Source: Aporrectodea caliginosa | Lineage: Eukaryota > Annelida > Clitellata > Crassiclitellata > Lumbricidae | Length of the DNA: 64,000 nt | Assembly: GCA_020284085.1 (NCBI GenBank) | Contig: JACEVL010000293.1 | Location: forward strand, 197,001-261,000 | Direction of reading: 5' to 3' | Shown: piece after piece, positions 1-11,469 of the stretch | Position numbering within the stretch: the first letter of the stretch is position 1 | Layout: each line of letters starts with the position of its first letter | Program-made: the position numbers and the translations under genes | Notes under the pieces: generated by a model | Database searches by the model: none | Told to the model about the DNA's origin: nothing | The model's input: the letters and a program-made list of their open reading frames with translations, nothing else

Positions 1-716
1 AAAATTATATTGCTCACAGGAAAATTCTGAATATGCGAAACTTATGAATTGCTACAAACGTGGAAATCCATCGGAAGAACCACGTTCCACTTCCTCCTTT
101 AAGCCTGAAATCAATATCTCATCGCTTCCAGATGAGGTCGATTGGAGACCTAAAGGTTACGTTACCCCAGTGAAAAGTCAGGTATAATTTTCGCATTAGG
201 CCCTATACATTCAGCATATAAACAGTCGCTTGTCTCACGTTTGTATAATTTTCACACTATGCATTCAGCAGTTTGTCTTGCGTTTGTTCGGCTAAAAATC
301 CCATTTTAAGACATTAACACCAACCTGTCTTCGAGTGGCTCTCCTCTATCCACAGGTTATGAAAGTTTCTTCTAAGAAGTGTCAAACAAATTAAATCAGC
401 CTATCTCGACACATTGTGAAAACATGAAGATACGACATTAAAATACATATAGACGAATAGTTGAAATTCATGCATGATTTCTTAACCGGATACCTGCCAG
501 TTCTATGCGATATTTAGCCGATTGCAGTTGTACTAGTTACTAATGTTTACATTCATAAGGAAACTTTGAAGTTAAAGATGGAGTTGTAACAGCATCATAT
601 AAAAATTATTATAGGCTGTATTAGATATACATAAGCTATACATTGGATACATATTAGACATAAATTAGTTATACACTTGATATACATCAGATATTCATTA
701 GATATATATTTTCTTC

Positions 717-2337
717 GGTTCCGCGACAACTCGTCTACAGGCTTTTTGTCTACGACACTTCGTCTACAGACATTTGGTTCTAGGGCAACTCGGAGCCGGA
801 TAATTGGGAGCGGACATTTAGGAGCGGACAATTCGGAGCCGGTCAATTCGGAGCGGATAAATCTGAGCGGACAATTTCGAGCAGGGTAATTCGGATCCGG
901 GCAATTCGGAGCGGCCAATTCTCCGTAGACAATCAAACGACTATTAAAAAATGTAAATCAAATTTTATTGCAGTGAAATATAATAATTTTGTAAGTTTGT
1001 AATTGATAATCTAAAACCACACAAGAGATCAGAAGTCAGAGAACGATTTATTTGTTACCACCAAATAAATAGGCTACTAACTGGCGATCATGGTTTGAAC
1101 TCTGAAAGAGCCCCAGTTTTGCATCGCCATAGGCCTTTTATGTAATTCTTTCACAGTGAGTGGAAGATCGGAGAACGATTTGTTTGTTGGCATAGAATAA
1201 ATACTACATGGCAATCATGGTTAGAAAGCCGTAAACGCCCCAGCTTTGCATCGCCTTAGGCCTTTGATGCCATTAAAAAATACGAAAGAGCCCGACGCTA
1301 TTCTATCCACTCCGAATTGTCCGGCTTCGAATTGTCCGGACACCAGACATCTCGCCTACGAGTGTATCTGTACCCTTTAGGGCTAATCAACAGAGGCCGC
1401 TTTCTAATAGTTTAGCTTAAACGTGCTAAAATGTGGACATTGACGTGATAAGGGACCAGATTGTCGGTTTGGAGTTATTGGCATTTCTAAAATGTTCAGA
1501 ATGAGAGTGAAATAAAGAATAAATCTGCATACTGCCCAGCATATGTCTGGTTATTGTAGAGACTGGTAAACAGAACAACCCAGAAAATAATCATTTTGAG
1601 TAATTTACGATTAAAGAATAGGGCCAACAGTAACCTGAAGTTGTAGGTTCTTAAGGTTTTGCAACTACTACTGCATTGCTATGGAGTGCTATAATATCAT
1701 TAGAAACCATTTCCCGTAAGCTTCACTAATATGTTACTGCCAGTCTGCCAATGAATTATCTGACAAATAATTAGTTTAGTCGTGAAATCGGCCTACAATA
1801 TGCCTACTGTACAGAAAACAACTAATTGAAACTTTTTAAAGAAACACACCATTTTGTCATGAAAAACTTTTATTTCAATGACATTGAACCTTATAGGTTA
1901 AGTACGTTGAATGGATAATGTAATTAGATAATAATAGAAAAATCACAAATTCTAACCCAAACCACTTTAGGCACTGTTTTATCTGAAACTAAAATGGACA
2001 ATCAGGACTCTTTACACGCAAACGTCCACAAATATTTTCAGGAATCCAACATCTTATTATTGAAACGATTGTTTTCATCAATCCAACTTCTATTGAATCG
2101 AAAACTTAGTTTCATCCATACATGCAGCTTCTATTTTGAGGGGTAACAATTATTTCGATCAATCAGGAATGCTTTCATCAATCCCACTTCCATTTCCGGA
2201 AACAGTTTTTTCATCAATCCAGCTTCCATTTTAAAGTGACAATATCAAATAACTTCGTAGACAAAATGTTTGTAGACGAAATGTCTGTAGGCGAAGTGTC
2301 GTAGACGAAAAGTCTGTAGACGAATTGTGGTGACACC
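717..2337. mobile_element. Non-autonomous Mutator-like DNA element with 9-bp target duplication
   Basis: This 1.6-kb insertion in intron 3 of copy A is flanked by the 9-bp direct repeat ATTTTCTTC (708-716 and 2338-2346). Copy B has one ATTTTCTTC at the matching intron position (near 28420) and no insert, which gives the empty site. The ends are inverted repeats: the left starts GGTTCCGCGACAACTCGTC and the right, reverse-complemented, starts GGTGTCACCACAATTCGTC. Both continue for about 60 bp through repeated CGTCTACAGACATTT words. Inside is a diverged tandem duplication of about 125 bp (about 1020-1145 and 1150-1270, each ending in GCCCCAG..TTGCATCGCC). No transposase ORF is seen. Nine-bp duplications are typical of MULEs, hence the assignment. 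Confidence 0.75.
785..930. repeat. Short tandem array of about 16 bp, GGAGCGGACAATTC type
   Basis: At least eight degenerate copies of a 14-17 bp unit (GGAGCGGACAATTC, with GAGCCGG variants) lie just inside the left inverted repeat of the Mutator-like element. Inverted counterparts (GAATTGTCCGG) occur near 1310-1345. They are probably subterminal repeats of the element, perhaps transposase-binding sites by analogy with other DNA transposons. Confidence 0.6.
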
Positions 2338-2659
2338 ATTTTCTTCATACTTCATTATTCCAAGGCTGTTTAGTCAAACCATAATGTACTCTACATGTAG
2401 TCGTCAACTCTTCTGCTTAACTCAGAAAATAATCTAGTAGATAGGCCTAGTAACAATAGGTGTCCCTAGTAGCGGCATTATTTCCCTTTTGGCCTTTCAT
2501 TTGGTTTGTTCTTGAAATTTCAGTTGTAGGCCTATCTGCTTTGACTTGTATGTGTGTGGTAACATTAAAAAAGATTTGATTTGATTGTGTTAAAGTGATT
2601 GCACGTTTCGTTTGGTTTTGATGGTGGTTTCTTGAACGGAAAACAACTTTTCTGCATGA

Positions 2660-3735
2660 CCTTTCCCTTTGTGTGGTCCATTGCTCCACTATGTTCCCAT
2701 GGGTCCCTGCTCAATATGGTTTGCCCAAGGGCTTTGTCCTCTTTGTGCTATTTACATGCCTGGTCTGTGCCTCATTTCTTGTGACAGATGCGGTCTCGAG
2801 TCAGCTATAATGCTGACGAAGTACAAGCGTATAAGCATTGTCTGCTTTCTAACGCCACCTCAGCGGTCCGGGATGCTGTTAACCACTTCTTTTCACTGCT
2901 ATCACCAATTAATTGCCAGGTTCTACCTTCTAAACTACGGTCCGTGACCTTGGTGTCCAATTAGACCAGGAGATCACTAAGTCTTTTGCGCCACACATTC
3001 ACCGCCTTGCTCGGGACTACTATCAGCTGCCCTAGCTACGCACCGTCTTCCGTTCTGTAGCACCTAGTGCCACCATCACCCTAGCGCATTATTTCATCAC
3101 AGCGTGCCTTGACTACTGTTCTTCACTCCACTCTGGCCTCTCATCTAGTTGAAAAGCGTGCCTGGTTCGAGTCTTGTGCACTGCAGCGCGGTTTGTTGGG
3201 CAAATCCCCAATTGATTATTCCTATAGGGGTTCTCTCTATGCCCTACAATATGGGACCGTGTGTAAGACATATGAGACCCATATCGGAATGAATATTGTC
3301 TTATATGGGCTACTGGTGGAAGGCGGAATTTAAATCGCACGATTAGTCCATCCCAATTCCCGTAACTTTAGCTTTAGTAATTGAGTAATAGTAAGCCGCA
3401 TTACGAAAGACTTACGACACATGTTTATAATTATTAGCTAATCGGATTGCTTACCTAAGATAAGGACTTAGGTCTATAGCAGTTGTTTTGATAGAGAAAT
3501 ATCTAGTCCAGCTACCTGCAGGAGATTCTAAACTGGCTCCTCATCCGGCAGCATGCTTAGTACAGTACACAGTGTGGTGATGTCAAATGGGCAAGCTTCA
3601 GGTATTCCGCAGAGTTGGGGTGATTCTGGTCCCATTTGCTTTTGCCGTAGGTGGGCCCAGTGGTCTGGAACGAGCTCCCCTTGAACTGCGCCTCCTTAGA
3701 CTTTTATTGAAGCGTTTTTACATAGATTCGTATAT
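2660..3735 (+). mobile_element. Decayed CR1/L2-like LINE fragment (reverse transcriptase 3' part)
   Basis: Broken reading frames match the better-preserved LINE at 50440-51800: CCATGGGTCCCTGC corresponds to its CCATGGGTCCCCGCC, followed by remnants of the palm and C-terminal coding region. Frameshifts and stops are frequent. The same relic sits at the same place in intron 3 of copy B (28463-29190), so the insertion predates the A/B duplication. Confidence 0.65.
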
Positions 3736-3744
3736 ACTGTACAT

Positions 3745-3928
3745 CAGGGATGGGCAATAATTGAAATTACCGTACGTAATTGAAATTACTTGAAATTACT
3801 CAATTTGTAATTTGTTAATTTGTAATTCAATTATATTACCCATGTATTTTGTAATTTTAAATTACATTTCAAGTCCCAAAGTAATTTGTAATTCAATTAC
3901 ATTTTTCTCAGTAATTTGCCCATTCCTG
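3745..3928. mobile_element. hAT-type MITE (184 bp)
   Basis: The terminal inverted repeats are CAGGGATGGGCAA and TTGCCCATTCCTG, typical hAT ends. The interior is a degenerate self-complementary TAATTGAAATTAC series. The flanking 8-mers CTGTACAT and ATATACAT match at six of eight positions. Copy B has ATATACAT and no insert at the same intron position, so this copy inserted after the duplication. Confidence 0.7.
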
Positions 3929-4257
3929 ATATACATACATAGTTACATATAATAATCTTAAAACTTTTTCATGCCATGGTAGGCGTTCAAGACCTTTGCC
4001 AACTGATTAATTGCCTGTATATCCCAGTTTAAACGGTACGATTGTTCATTAAAGAATCATTTTTGTGTAATTAATACTGATTTTGTTTGTGCAGAAGGAA
4101 TGCGGAGCCTGCTGGGCTTTCGGTGCCGTAAGTTGCAACAGTCATGTCTTGTCAGAAATCTACTTAACATTTTGTGGAAAACTGATAGCAGTAACTCCGA
4201 GTCCATTTATTAGTCAGTTGATTAGTAATATTTGTTCTGTATTGCATGCAAATTTTC

Positions 4258-4288
4258 AGAAGAAGAAGAAGAAGAAGAAGAAGAAGAA

Positions 4289-4339
<51 letters not shown>

Positions 4340-4490
4340 AATGATGATGATGATTATGATGATGATGAAGATGATGATATTATGATGACGATGACGATGA
4401 TGATGACGATGACGATGTCGATGATGATGTCGATGATGATGATGATGACGATGACGATGTCGATGATGATGATAATGATGATATGATGAC
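4258..4490. repeat. (AAG)n/(ATG)n triplet microsatellite
   Basis: A pure AAG run passes into ATG and then into an ATG/ACG mixture, in intron 4 of copy A about 130 bp after the catalytic-Cys exon. Copy B has a purine-rich AAG/GAG tract (29500-29660) at the corresponding place, suggesting a common origin. Long D/M/H-homopolymer reading frames here are repeat artefacts. Confidence 0.9.
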
Positions 4491-5336
4491 AGCAACGATG
4501 GCGATGATCAACCACTCTAATTTACTGAACTTGCTCAATCTGAGCTCTAAAAATCAATCAATGAATATAATTTTATAGATAAATATTAAGTTTGATCTAT
4601 TATTGCTTCAATATCGATTTTTTTCGCTGTTAGACTGGTACTCTTGAGGGACAGCATTTCCGTAAATCAGGAAAACTGGTGTCGCTCAGCGAACAACAAC
4701 TTGTGGACTGTTCGAAACAAAATGGTGGTTGCAACGGTGGTAGGCCAGAATGGGCGCTAAGCGACATTGCCTCGAATGGAGGAATTGACACGGAAGATTC
4801 TTATCCGTATGAAGCCAGAGTGAGTGATGCATTCTTCCTGCTCTTCACCTGTGCATTTCTGTAGCGCAAAGAGTATGACAATAAGCGTGTAAAAGAATAA
4901 GTAAATAAGTAACGAAAATCCCAAATGTATTCAACTTGGTGCAATGTGTGGGCGTCTGCGTTGTATCAAAAAATGTCTCACTTATACACTCATTCACTCA
5001 CTAATTTACATACTGACTGGCTTGCGTTATTCCTTATTTGCATACTTGACGATGAGCTGGATTGATATCCAACTCGCTTTAAGTATAAGATGGTCATTAA
5101 AGTGTTAAACAAAAACCAAACATCTTTCACTTGACCACTGACACTCTACATGAATGCTGACGCATATCTAATGACTTTTTAGGCTTTTTCTCACACATAG
5201 TTTATCTGCTATTTTGTAAGGCTACCTTGTAACGGCGCCATATAGATTGTCGTAATCATCATCATCGTCATGATCATCGTCATCGCCATACCCATCGCCG
5301 TCGAGATCGCCATCGCCATGGAGATCATCATCATCG

Positions 5337-5837
<501 letters not shown>

Positions 5838-6091
5838 AAAGTCTTCCTTACAAGCATATCACTAAAACCTTATAACATAATGAATGAATGCATTAATAAG
5901 ATTTTTATTGTGTTTCATAGAATGGAACATGCAGATACAACCAGTCGAATGTAGGAGCAACTTGCAAGGGTCATGTGAGTGTCTCGAATTCAGAGTCGGC
6001 ACTACAGGAAGCAGTTGCTACCATCGGTCCAATCGCGGTTGCCATTGATGCTACTCTCGACCGTTGTTTCAGGAATACAAGAGTGGTTAGT

Positions 6092-6240
6092 AAAACAGAA
6101 GCTATTTGATAGGCTTTCAGAAGGCTTATATATATATGTATAATATAATATTATATATAAGCCTTCTTAAAGCCTATCAAATAGCTTCTGTTTTATATAT
6201 ATAAGCTTCTCTGAAAGCTTATCAAATAGCTTTCTGTTTT
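6092..6240. repeat. Long inverted repeat (hairpin) beside the exon 6 donor of copy A
   Basis: The sequence after the exon 6 donor (AAACAGAAGCTATTTGATAG) recurs inverted about 50 bp later (CTATCAAATAGCTTCTGTTT). Together they give a stem of about 45 bp around an AT-rich centre, followed by a third, partial copy at 6203-6240. Copy B has only a single arm (32106-32150), so the structure is a local inverted duplication specific to A. Confidence 0.75.
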
Positions 6241-7200
6241 ACTATATATAACCATAACCATAACCATCAATTTATTACTCCAAACATTGATAAAGTAACA
6301 TTTCGTTGTACAAAGAACAAAGATCTGTTGGTCACAAAAGGGAACCCAGAAGGGACCAGGGTCCCGCTGGTTAGGGCCACCTATATACGCAGTCAGTTGC
6401 TAGATTGTTAGCAGAGGTTATCTAGTACAGTGCATTCAAAATATAAACATGTAGTAGGCTACATATACAATTATTAACGTACTAGTACAAGGCATTAAAG
6501 CTTAACTAAGAAAAAAACAAAAAACAGAATGAGGGGTTAGAACCCAACTAATCGTTTTGATGAGTCAACCATAGGCGTAACTGATGTTTAAATAGCTTTA
6601 AATTTGAGATACTGCGAAGGTCTTGGGGTACTCTGTTCCATTCCTCTGGGCCAACACATCTGATCGAGGATTTACGAGTGTTTGTACGTGCAAATTCACT
6701 TCTGTATGAGGCTAAGATTCTTGTATTATGTGAGTGAATGTTCGAGGCTAGGCTATAGAAGTTGGCATGGGAGCTAGGCAGTGGGTTGTAAGTATATCGA
6801 TGCATGAATTCATTAATCTGCAGTTGTTTGAATTGTGCAATTTTTAGAATACCGAGCTGCATGAATAATTGCTTAGTGTGAGAATTATAAAGGGGAAACA
6901 GCTATTTAATCTAACGACTCTTTTTTGCAAAACATTTATTCTGTGGAGTCGAGAATTGTAGTTTGATGCCCATATCATGTTGCAATAGGCAATGTATGGA
7001 TAATAATAGTATAAAGTGAGCATAATGTTTGTTGGTAACAGGTAAGATATTCGTGTTAGTATTCCTATAGTTTTTGCTATTTTTAATGCTATTTGCTCAA
7101 TATGATAGTTCCATGTAAGATGTTGGTCTACGTAGACTCCTAAGAATTTTACAGATTTTACTTGTGGGATGTCAGTAGTGTCTATTTGGACTTTTCCCTT
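6241..7200 (-). mobile_element. LINE fragment: end of reverse transcriptase ORF and 3' UTR
   Basis: On the minus strand, the region near 7180-6870 encodes palm/thumb-like sequence (KFLGVYVDQHLTWNYHIEQ). The C-terminal reading frame 6862-6548 follows, with ARTNTRKSSIRCVGPEEWN near its end, a pattern typical of jockey/CR1 C-termini. The 3' UTR ends in a short (TGGTTA)n tail near 6241-6262. The 5' part of the element is missing, as is usual for LINEs. It is related to the fragments at 54848-57230 and 62655-63065. Confidence 0.75.
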
Positions 7201-7223
7201 CTGTTGTATATATTTCCCTTCTG

Positions 7224-7259
<36 letters not shown>

Positions 7260-7629
7260 CTAGCTTGTTAGTCTGAAGGTGAAAAACAAGTAAGAATGAT
7301 ATGAAGAAATGACAAGAAATGAAGACTTTTCACAATATTGGTAAAAATGTATTTACACTATTTACAACAGAAATCAGATCAATACTCACACCCAAGATAA
7401 ACCCCCGACAAAACTCAGACTCTCCGAGAAGACGTTTGCATTGCTAGCATTACAACGAGAAATAAATCAGGTTTGGGTCATTTGGCGCGTTTAAAGAAAT
7501 GTTTACGCTGCAGGGTTCACTGCTCTTTGAAGCGAACCCACAAAGAACTGCACCGATTCTCTCATGTTCCCATATCAACTATCAAGCTGAACATACAAGC
7601 TGAAGCTACTTTTCCACCAGGACTATTGT

Positions 7630-10220
7630 CAGTGTAAAAAGTGAGACGGATCTCCCCGGATTTCCGATCCGGGGCCCTTGAATGTGTAAAAATTTAGATC
7701 CGGGGCCCCATAGTGATTTTTATGAGATCCGGATCTCCCCGCATCTCCCAATATGACCCCAGAAACCAGCAATATTTTCCGAACCGCGTATTACATTGCC
7801 AAGTGTGATAGGCCCTACTCAGATCATCCAGGATTAATCGAACTGCAGGAATTAAACGGTGTCAATGGGGGGCGGGTTTTGCATAGCATTCCGAGCTGCA
7901 CTGATATCATTGATCATATTTCAACGGAAATGAAGCGAACTCTAGTTAAGAGAATATTAGAACAGAAGCCTTTAATATCTGTTTTGATAGATGAGAGCAC
8001 AAGTGTAGGACGATTGTCCTGCTTGGTTGTGTATTTAAGAGCAACGTTTGATCAGACAATTGGTCCAGTAACATTTTTCCTTGACATTGTTGAGTTGACC
8101 AACACTACTGCAGAAGGCATTGAATTGGCTCTTCTGAAGTGTTTAACAGAAAATGGCTTTAATTTAGATTTCTTGAAAGATTGTTGGATTGGTTTAGGGG
8201 TAGACGGGGCATCTGTTATGCTTGGTAACAAGACTGGTTTAGCAATACGACTAAAAAATAAGTTTCCACAATTAATTGGTTGGCATTGCTTTAATCACAG
8301 GCTGGAGCTCTCAGTTAACGACGCAATTAAGACATGTACTGAAATTAACCATTTCAAATCTTTTATGGATTCTCTTTATGCACTTTATAGCATGTCTCCG
8401 AAGTGTCAGCGCGAATTAGCGGAGTGTGCTAAAGAACTTGAAACTGAAATAAGTCGTATAGGCCGAGTGCTGAGCGTGAGGTGGGTGGCGTCGAGTTGTC
8501 GAAGTGTGAAGGCAGTATGGCAATGTTATGCTGCACTGCATAAACACTTTTGCAAGAAGGCTGATAATAATCATGCAGATAGCAAAGAAAGAGCAAAATT
8601 TGCAGGCTTTGCCAAAAAACTTGAGAATCCCATTTTCTTAAGAAATTTAGGGCTTATGTATGATGCGCTGGAAGAACTATCGCATTTGTCGTTGAGTTTG
8701 CAAAAGGCGGATATTACTTTGCCAATTGCACACAGACTAATATCCAGACAAATAGAGATTTTTCTTGCTAGGAAAGAAAGCAATTCTGTATTTTATCGTG
8801 AAGCGTGTGAAGCTGTTGCTAATGGAGAGTTTCACGGTGTTCCAATTGGTAGTGGCACAGGAAAGGAGAAAGCAATTAAGAAGGGTCAGTTTTATCAATC
8901 TTTAGCAGATTCAATGTCAGCTAGACTTTTGCCAGCATCGGAACAGAAATTCTGTTCTTCACTGGCAATTCTTGATCCCAGTACCTGGCCTTCGGAAATG
9001 TCACCAGAGTACGGTGAAGAAGACTTGAGGCGAATTTGTGACAAATTTGGTGTAATATTTTCAGAAGTTAAGGTGTTCTTTCGCATTTTTAAAGAAAATG
9101 GTGGTATTTGGAAGTGTAATTCTTTGCAGTCATTGTGTAATCGTGTAAACACAATTCCAGTGAGTACGGCTGAGTGTGAAAGAGGTTTTAGCAAGATGAA
9201 CCTAGTGTGTACCCCTTTACGTTCACGTTTATTAGCTTCACATTTGAGTTCATTAATGTTTATTTCTCTGACAGGTCCTCCTCTCAAACTATGGCAGCCA
9301 TTACCATATGTCAAATCCTGGCTTGCCTCAAACCGCAGAGATGCCACTTGTGGTCAATGTCCGAAGAAGGCAGAGCAAGTTGCTTGTAACAAATTAATGA
9401 TGTCCATTTGGAATCAGTTCTAAAACACATGCTTTTTCAATGTTTCTGAACAGTATTTTCTCATAAACAACTAATGTTTAGTATTTCAAAAAGTAAAAGT
9501 TGCTATTTGTACATCTTTGTTTCTTCCAGGCAGATATTTCAGCAGTTATCAATGAATCAATTACAAACAGTTTCCACGTAATTGAAGCTTCTCTGTAATT
9601 GATACAAGCGTCAATGCGTCAACAAGCCGTAGTCACTGGAATTGTGTCATATTTTCTGTACTTTTATTTCTGCACAAATGGTTACTTTTTTGAATATTTT
9701 TTTAAAACACATTAATGGTTTTGAGGTTTAAAATGTCAGTTTCAGCCCTGCGTTAGCATTGTAGTAACTTGCAGATTTTTTTATGTCATGCAGATCTACA
9801 GTGTACTGTGTGTAGAATTCATGTCTTAATACAATACGACTACAGCTGTTTAATCAATGCATGCTAATTTGAAATACTGTAATATTATTTGTGATATCTT
9901 TGACACTGTGACTAACGTGCTTAAAGTGTTTTCGTCTTCTTTTCTGTTGTAAAGTTCATTTTAAGTTAGCACAAAAATTTCCTAATAAGATAATCACTTC
10001 AAGTTCAATCAATTAAATCGCTTTAAATATTGTTATATGGTCAAAATTGTATGCAATAATAATGCAATAATATTCACTTGCATTGCGCTTTTCATTTTTT
10101 TAGTAATTATTATCAATAATTAACAAGATATAACTTTGCGGAGGGCCCATCACAAATTTATGGGGGCCCGAATAGGTTATTTAAAGATCCGGGGCCCATG
10201 ATTTTACACTTTTACCACTG
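7630..10220 (+). mobile_element. Complete hAT transposon, 2591 bp
   Basis: The element is bounded by identical 8-bp target duplications ACTATTGT (7622-7629 and 10221-10228) and by inverted ends: CAGTGTAAAAAGTG on the left against CAGTGGTAAAAGTG from the right, 12 of 14 matching. Subterminal GATCCGGGGCCC words occur near both ends in opposite orientation. It encodes one uninterrupted transposase (7753-9423) and sits in intron 6 of cathepsin copy A. The exact target duplication and open frame suggest fairly recent insertion. Confidence 0.92.
7753..9423 (+). CDS. hAT-family transposase (KIAA1586-like), 556 aa
   Basis: This would catalyse cut-and-paste transposition of the surrounding element. 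Visible features are an RNase H-like fold starting near VLIDEST (Asp80), the second motif GLGVDGASVMLG (Asp151), HCFNHRLEL (178-186), and the C-terminal hAT dimerisation region with STAECERGFS (471-480) and LRSRLLASHLSSLMF. The overall match is to the KIAA1586/ZBED-like hAT group, recognised from memory of the family. No BED or other zinc finger precedes the core: only 123 bp separate the element end from the first ATG, and no coding is seen there. So the N-terminal DNA-binding domain appears absent or deleted. Frame, stop and hAT ends agree. Activity is unknown. Confidence 0.85.
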   Translation: MTPETSNIFRTAYYIAKCDRPYSDHPGLIELQELNGVNGGRVLHSIPSCTDIIDHISTEMKRTLVKRILEQKPLISVLIDESTSVGRLSCLVVYLRATFDQTIGPVTFFLDIVELTNTTAEGIELALLKCLTENGFNLDFLKDCWIGLGVDGASVMLGNKTGLAIRLKNKFPQLIGWHCFNHRLELSVNDAIKTCTEINHFKSFMDSLYALYSMSPKCQRELAECAKELETEISRIGRVLSVRWVASSCRSVKAVWQCYAALHKHFCKKADNNHADSKERAKFAGFAKKLENPIFLRNLGLMYDALEELSHLSLSLQKADITLPIAHRLISRQIEIFLARKESNSVFYREACEAVANGEFHGVPIGSGTGKEKAIKKGQFYQSLADSMSARLLPASEQKFCSSLAILDPSTWPSEMSPEYGEEDLRRICDKFGVIFSEVKVFFRIFKENGGIWKCNSLQSLCNRVNTIPVSTAECERGFSKMNLVCTPLRSRLLASHLSSLMFISLTGPPLKLWQPLPYVKSWLASNRRDATCGQCPKKAEQVACNKLMMSIWNQF

Positions 10221-10794
10221 ACTATTGTCACGTTCGCCCATCCTTCCTGCTGTTTTGCCGCTGGTGTCCTCTTTACTTCGGGATGTCAGGTGGAGGAGGA
10301 GGTCGACAAGAACACTTGAAGGACGAAATGAAGCTTGAACTTGAAATTTAAAACATTAATTCAGCTATTTTCTTTAATGATAAAATGGAGAAGCAAAGAC
10401 TTCGGAAATGAAGAATGTTCGTGGTTATTTGCAATTGAAGGTCCTGTAGAAACGTGACAAATATATGACTACTAGTAGGATAGACTGCTAGTAGTCAGTC
10501 ATCTTGGAGAAGTGCTATACAAATGGTCTGAATGAATCGCCGCTGTATATCCTGTGTCCGCTCATTATCCATACTATGGCCACCAACATTTAAAACTTCC
10601 ACGGCAGCACCGTGCTTTCTCCTTGACTTAATCCGTTTGATTTTGTCTTGGCAACGATACAGGTCACCAAATACGGCTCGCGTCATATTCATTTGAATCA
10701 GCCCACATTAACAGCAATGGATAAAAATATGCAAATTTAACACAAAAGACCTCACTCTCGTCTGTCGTTAAGGCCCAGGGGGTCCATACGCCGA

Positions 10795-10955
10795 TGTTTT
10801 TGTGCCAGCCACTAAAACCAAAGCGGGTGATCGAGCCTTTCGGGTCGCTGGTCCACGTGCCTGGAACAGTCTTCCTGCACCCATTCAGGACACCAAAAGT
10901 TTACACTTTTAAAAAACAGTTTAAAATGCATCTATTACGTAACCACGAGCACTAA
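10795..10955 (+). mobile_element. LINE C-terminal coding relic
   Basis: The + strand reads KAGDRAFRVAGPRAWNSLP, the characteristic end of CR1/L2 reverse transcriptase ORFs (RAFxxxGPxxWNSLP). Only about 160 bp is recognisable. Confidence 0.6.
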
Positions 10956-11059
10956 CATTTACGCTGACAGTAGACTGTTTTGTGAAGCGTCCTAGAAGTA
11001 GCTTGCTACCAACGACGCTATATAATAAATGGTCGTAATTACAATTACAATTACAGTTA

Positions 11060-11225
11060 CAATGAAGAGAAGTAGGAAGCGGGATCTCTTCCCTCAACCC
11101 TCCCAAAGGTCCACGCGAGATGGAGATGTAGGACGTGATGGGCGCCTTGCATGGCTACCGCCAACAGTTAATTTCGACTCCTGTAATAACTTGTGATCAT
11201 CCGTTCATACTGATTTGCAATCTTC
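11060..11225. repeat. Dispersed repeat X, copy 1
   Basis: The core is TAGGACGTGATGGGCGCC, followed by an AACAGTTAAT...GACTCCTGTAATAACTTGTGATCAT stretch. Further copies are at 29690-29880 (same orientation) and 26045-26205 (inverted). The copies lie in different cathepsin introns, so this is an interspersed element of unidentified class. Confidence 0.6.
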
Positions 11226-11469
11226 CTGCGTTGTGTCAGTTTGAAATTAAACGAAGCTTATTACTATTGCCTTAAACTATCTTGCCAGAATCAATTAATA
11301 TATATTATTGAATGATAAAATGAATTCTTTGTTTTTCCGAAAATCACGCATGTAGGCCTATATTATGCATGCACGTCTGTAATTGTAGTCGAACATGTAT
11401 ATATAGAGGCGCATAAATCAGTTCTAAACACACTTCAGTTGCTTGCCTCATCAAACAAGAAAGTCTTAA

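Noticed and set aside
8895..9347. 150-residue minus-strand frame
   Set aside because: Shadow of the hAT transposase on the other strand.
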